In this document: one piece after another, positions 5,587 to 5,955 of the stretch
Position numbering within the stretch: position 1 is the stretch's first letter
How the letters are laid out: each line of letters begins with the position of its first letter
Assembly: GCA_012797095.1 (NCBI GenBank)
Contig: JAAZPS010000344.1
Coordinates: 1 to 5,955, forward strand
Reading direction: 5' to 3'
From: Bacillota bacterium
Lineage (GTDB): Bacteria > Bacillota > Dethiobacteria > DTU022
Length of the DNA stretch: 5,955 bases
Notes under the pieces: model-generated
What the model was told of the DNA's origin: nothing
The model's input: only the letters and a program-made list of their open reading frames with translations
Databases searched by the model: none
Program-made: the position numbers and the translations under genes

Positions 5587-5886
5587 GTTCGTTAATGGCT
5601 TCTTTATTCTTGTAATCGGGTTTTCAACAACTGAACACCGAAGAACTTTCCGGATCCCTTGCCGGGCCTGTCGTCCCTGCCATCACTATCAGATGGGAAA
5701 GCTGTCTTCGAGTTTTTTGCCGGAATTCCTACTGGTGTTTTATCACGCCCTAAAACCGATCAAGCTGCCGAAACAGCCCCACAACCTTGACTTGATATGC
5801 TCCCCGCCTCACCCCCGGACCCGTTTTCTCACAATAGCCAAGTCCCGGACAATCCCCAAAGGTGGAAACAGATCACCCCTTCTGAA

Positions 5887-5953
5887 AGCGTATAATATTC
5901 TGTCATGGAAGTCAACTTGATCTCAAGTGTCAATTGGCATGACAATTGGTATG
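5887..5953. promoter_or_regulatory. Cluster of short repeats with promoter-like hexamers at the right edge
   Basis: ACTTGA-TC-TCAAGT (5915-5928) is a perfect inverted repeat. CAATTGGCATG (5931-5941) and CAATTGGTATG (5943-5953) are direct repeats one helical turn apart (12 bp), each starting with the palindrome CAATTG. On the minus strand TTGACT (5915-5910) and TATACG are 15 bp apart, too close for a standard promoter. On the plus strand TATAAT (5891-5896) has no good -35. The cluster looks like a regulator-bound control region for the leftward ligase gene or for a rightward gene outside the window. Confidence 0.35.
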
Positions 5954-5955
5954 CT

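Larger units (their letters stand above)
5573..5955. other. Non-coding stretch upstream of the ligase; no supported gene
   Basis: No frame on either strand here shows a convincing start, ribosome binding site or recognisable protein. An open frame on the plus strand (5585-5920, 111 codons from TTG) lacks an SD and is rich in Pro, Arg, Cys and His, unlike the real genes nearby. A small hairpin (TTTTA at 5738-5742, TAAAA at 5751-5755, with flanking GG/CC) is present. The stretch may hold the ligase promoter and a leader of up to about 320 nt, or the remains of a mobile element. I cannot identify it. Confidence 0.5.

Noticed and set aside
5585..5920. 111-codon plus-strand open frame upstream of the ligase
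   Set aside because: It has a TTG start without SD, an unusual composition and no recognisable domain. Its start overlaps the ligase ribosome binding site.

Overview
The window most resembles an anaerobic, Gram-positive-type (Firmicutes-like) bacterium. This is inferred from strong AGGAG/GGAGG ribosome binding sites, an oxygen-sensitive 4-hydroxybutyryl-CoA-dehydratase-type enzyme, a secreted beta-helix protein with a W-x-W-D...T-K-T-L-T-L repeat signature common in clostridial surface proteins, and a CCA-encoding tRNA gene with its own promoter and terminator. The species cannot be named from this sequence. Every gene I can support lies on the minus strand, so the region reads from right to left.

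Layout in direction of transcription. The first 383 bases at the right end (5573-5955) are non-coding. They contain a cluster of short direct and inverted repeats at the extreme right and a strong Shine-Dalgarno just before the first gene. Next is a class I acyl-CoA ligase gene (5572-3968). It is complete by homology from its SD-backed ATG but carries an in-frame TAG at codon 38. A non-coding stretch of about 870 bases follows (3967-3101). It is dominated by a GC-rich tandem array with an exact 76-bp period whose variants cycle C-A-B-C-A-B-C-A, a 228-bp higher-order repeat. A short dispersed-repeat-like hairpin lies between the array and the next gene. That gene (3100-1631) encodes a 489-residue 4-hydroxybutyryl-CoA dehydratase/vinylacetyl-CoA isomerase-like flavo-iron-sulfur protein and ends in a strong hairpin. 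Then come a tRNA-Leu(CAG) gene with a near-consensus promoter and an intrinsic terminator, a 320-bp intergenic region with several palindromes, and the 5' part of a secreted beta-helix protein that runs off the left edge.

The ligase and the dehydratase could work in sequence. The ligase would activate a carboxylic acid, possibly a hydroxy acid, to its CoA thioester. The dehydratase-like protein would then dehydrate or isomerise the acyl-CoA by radical chemistry, feeding a crotonyl-CoA type pathway. This is inference from adjacency and family. The substrate is not shown, and two catalytic acidic residues of the characterised dehydratase appear changed here. The tRNA and beta-helix genes look unrelated to this pair.

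The items most worth a second look are the amber codon inside the ligase, the 76/228-bp higher-order repeat between the two metabolic genes, and the divergent active site of the dehydratase homologue.
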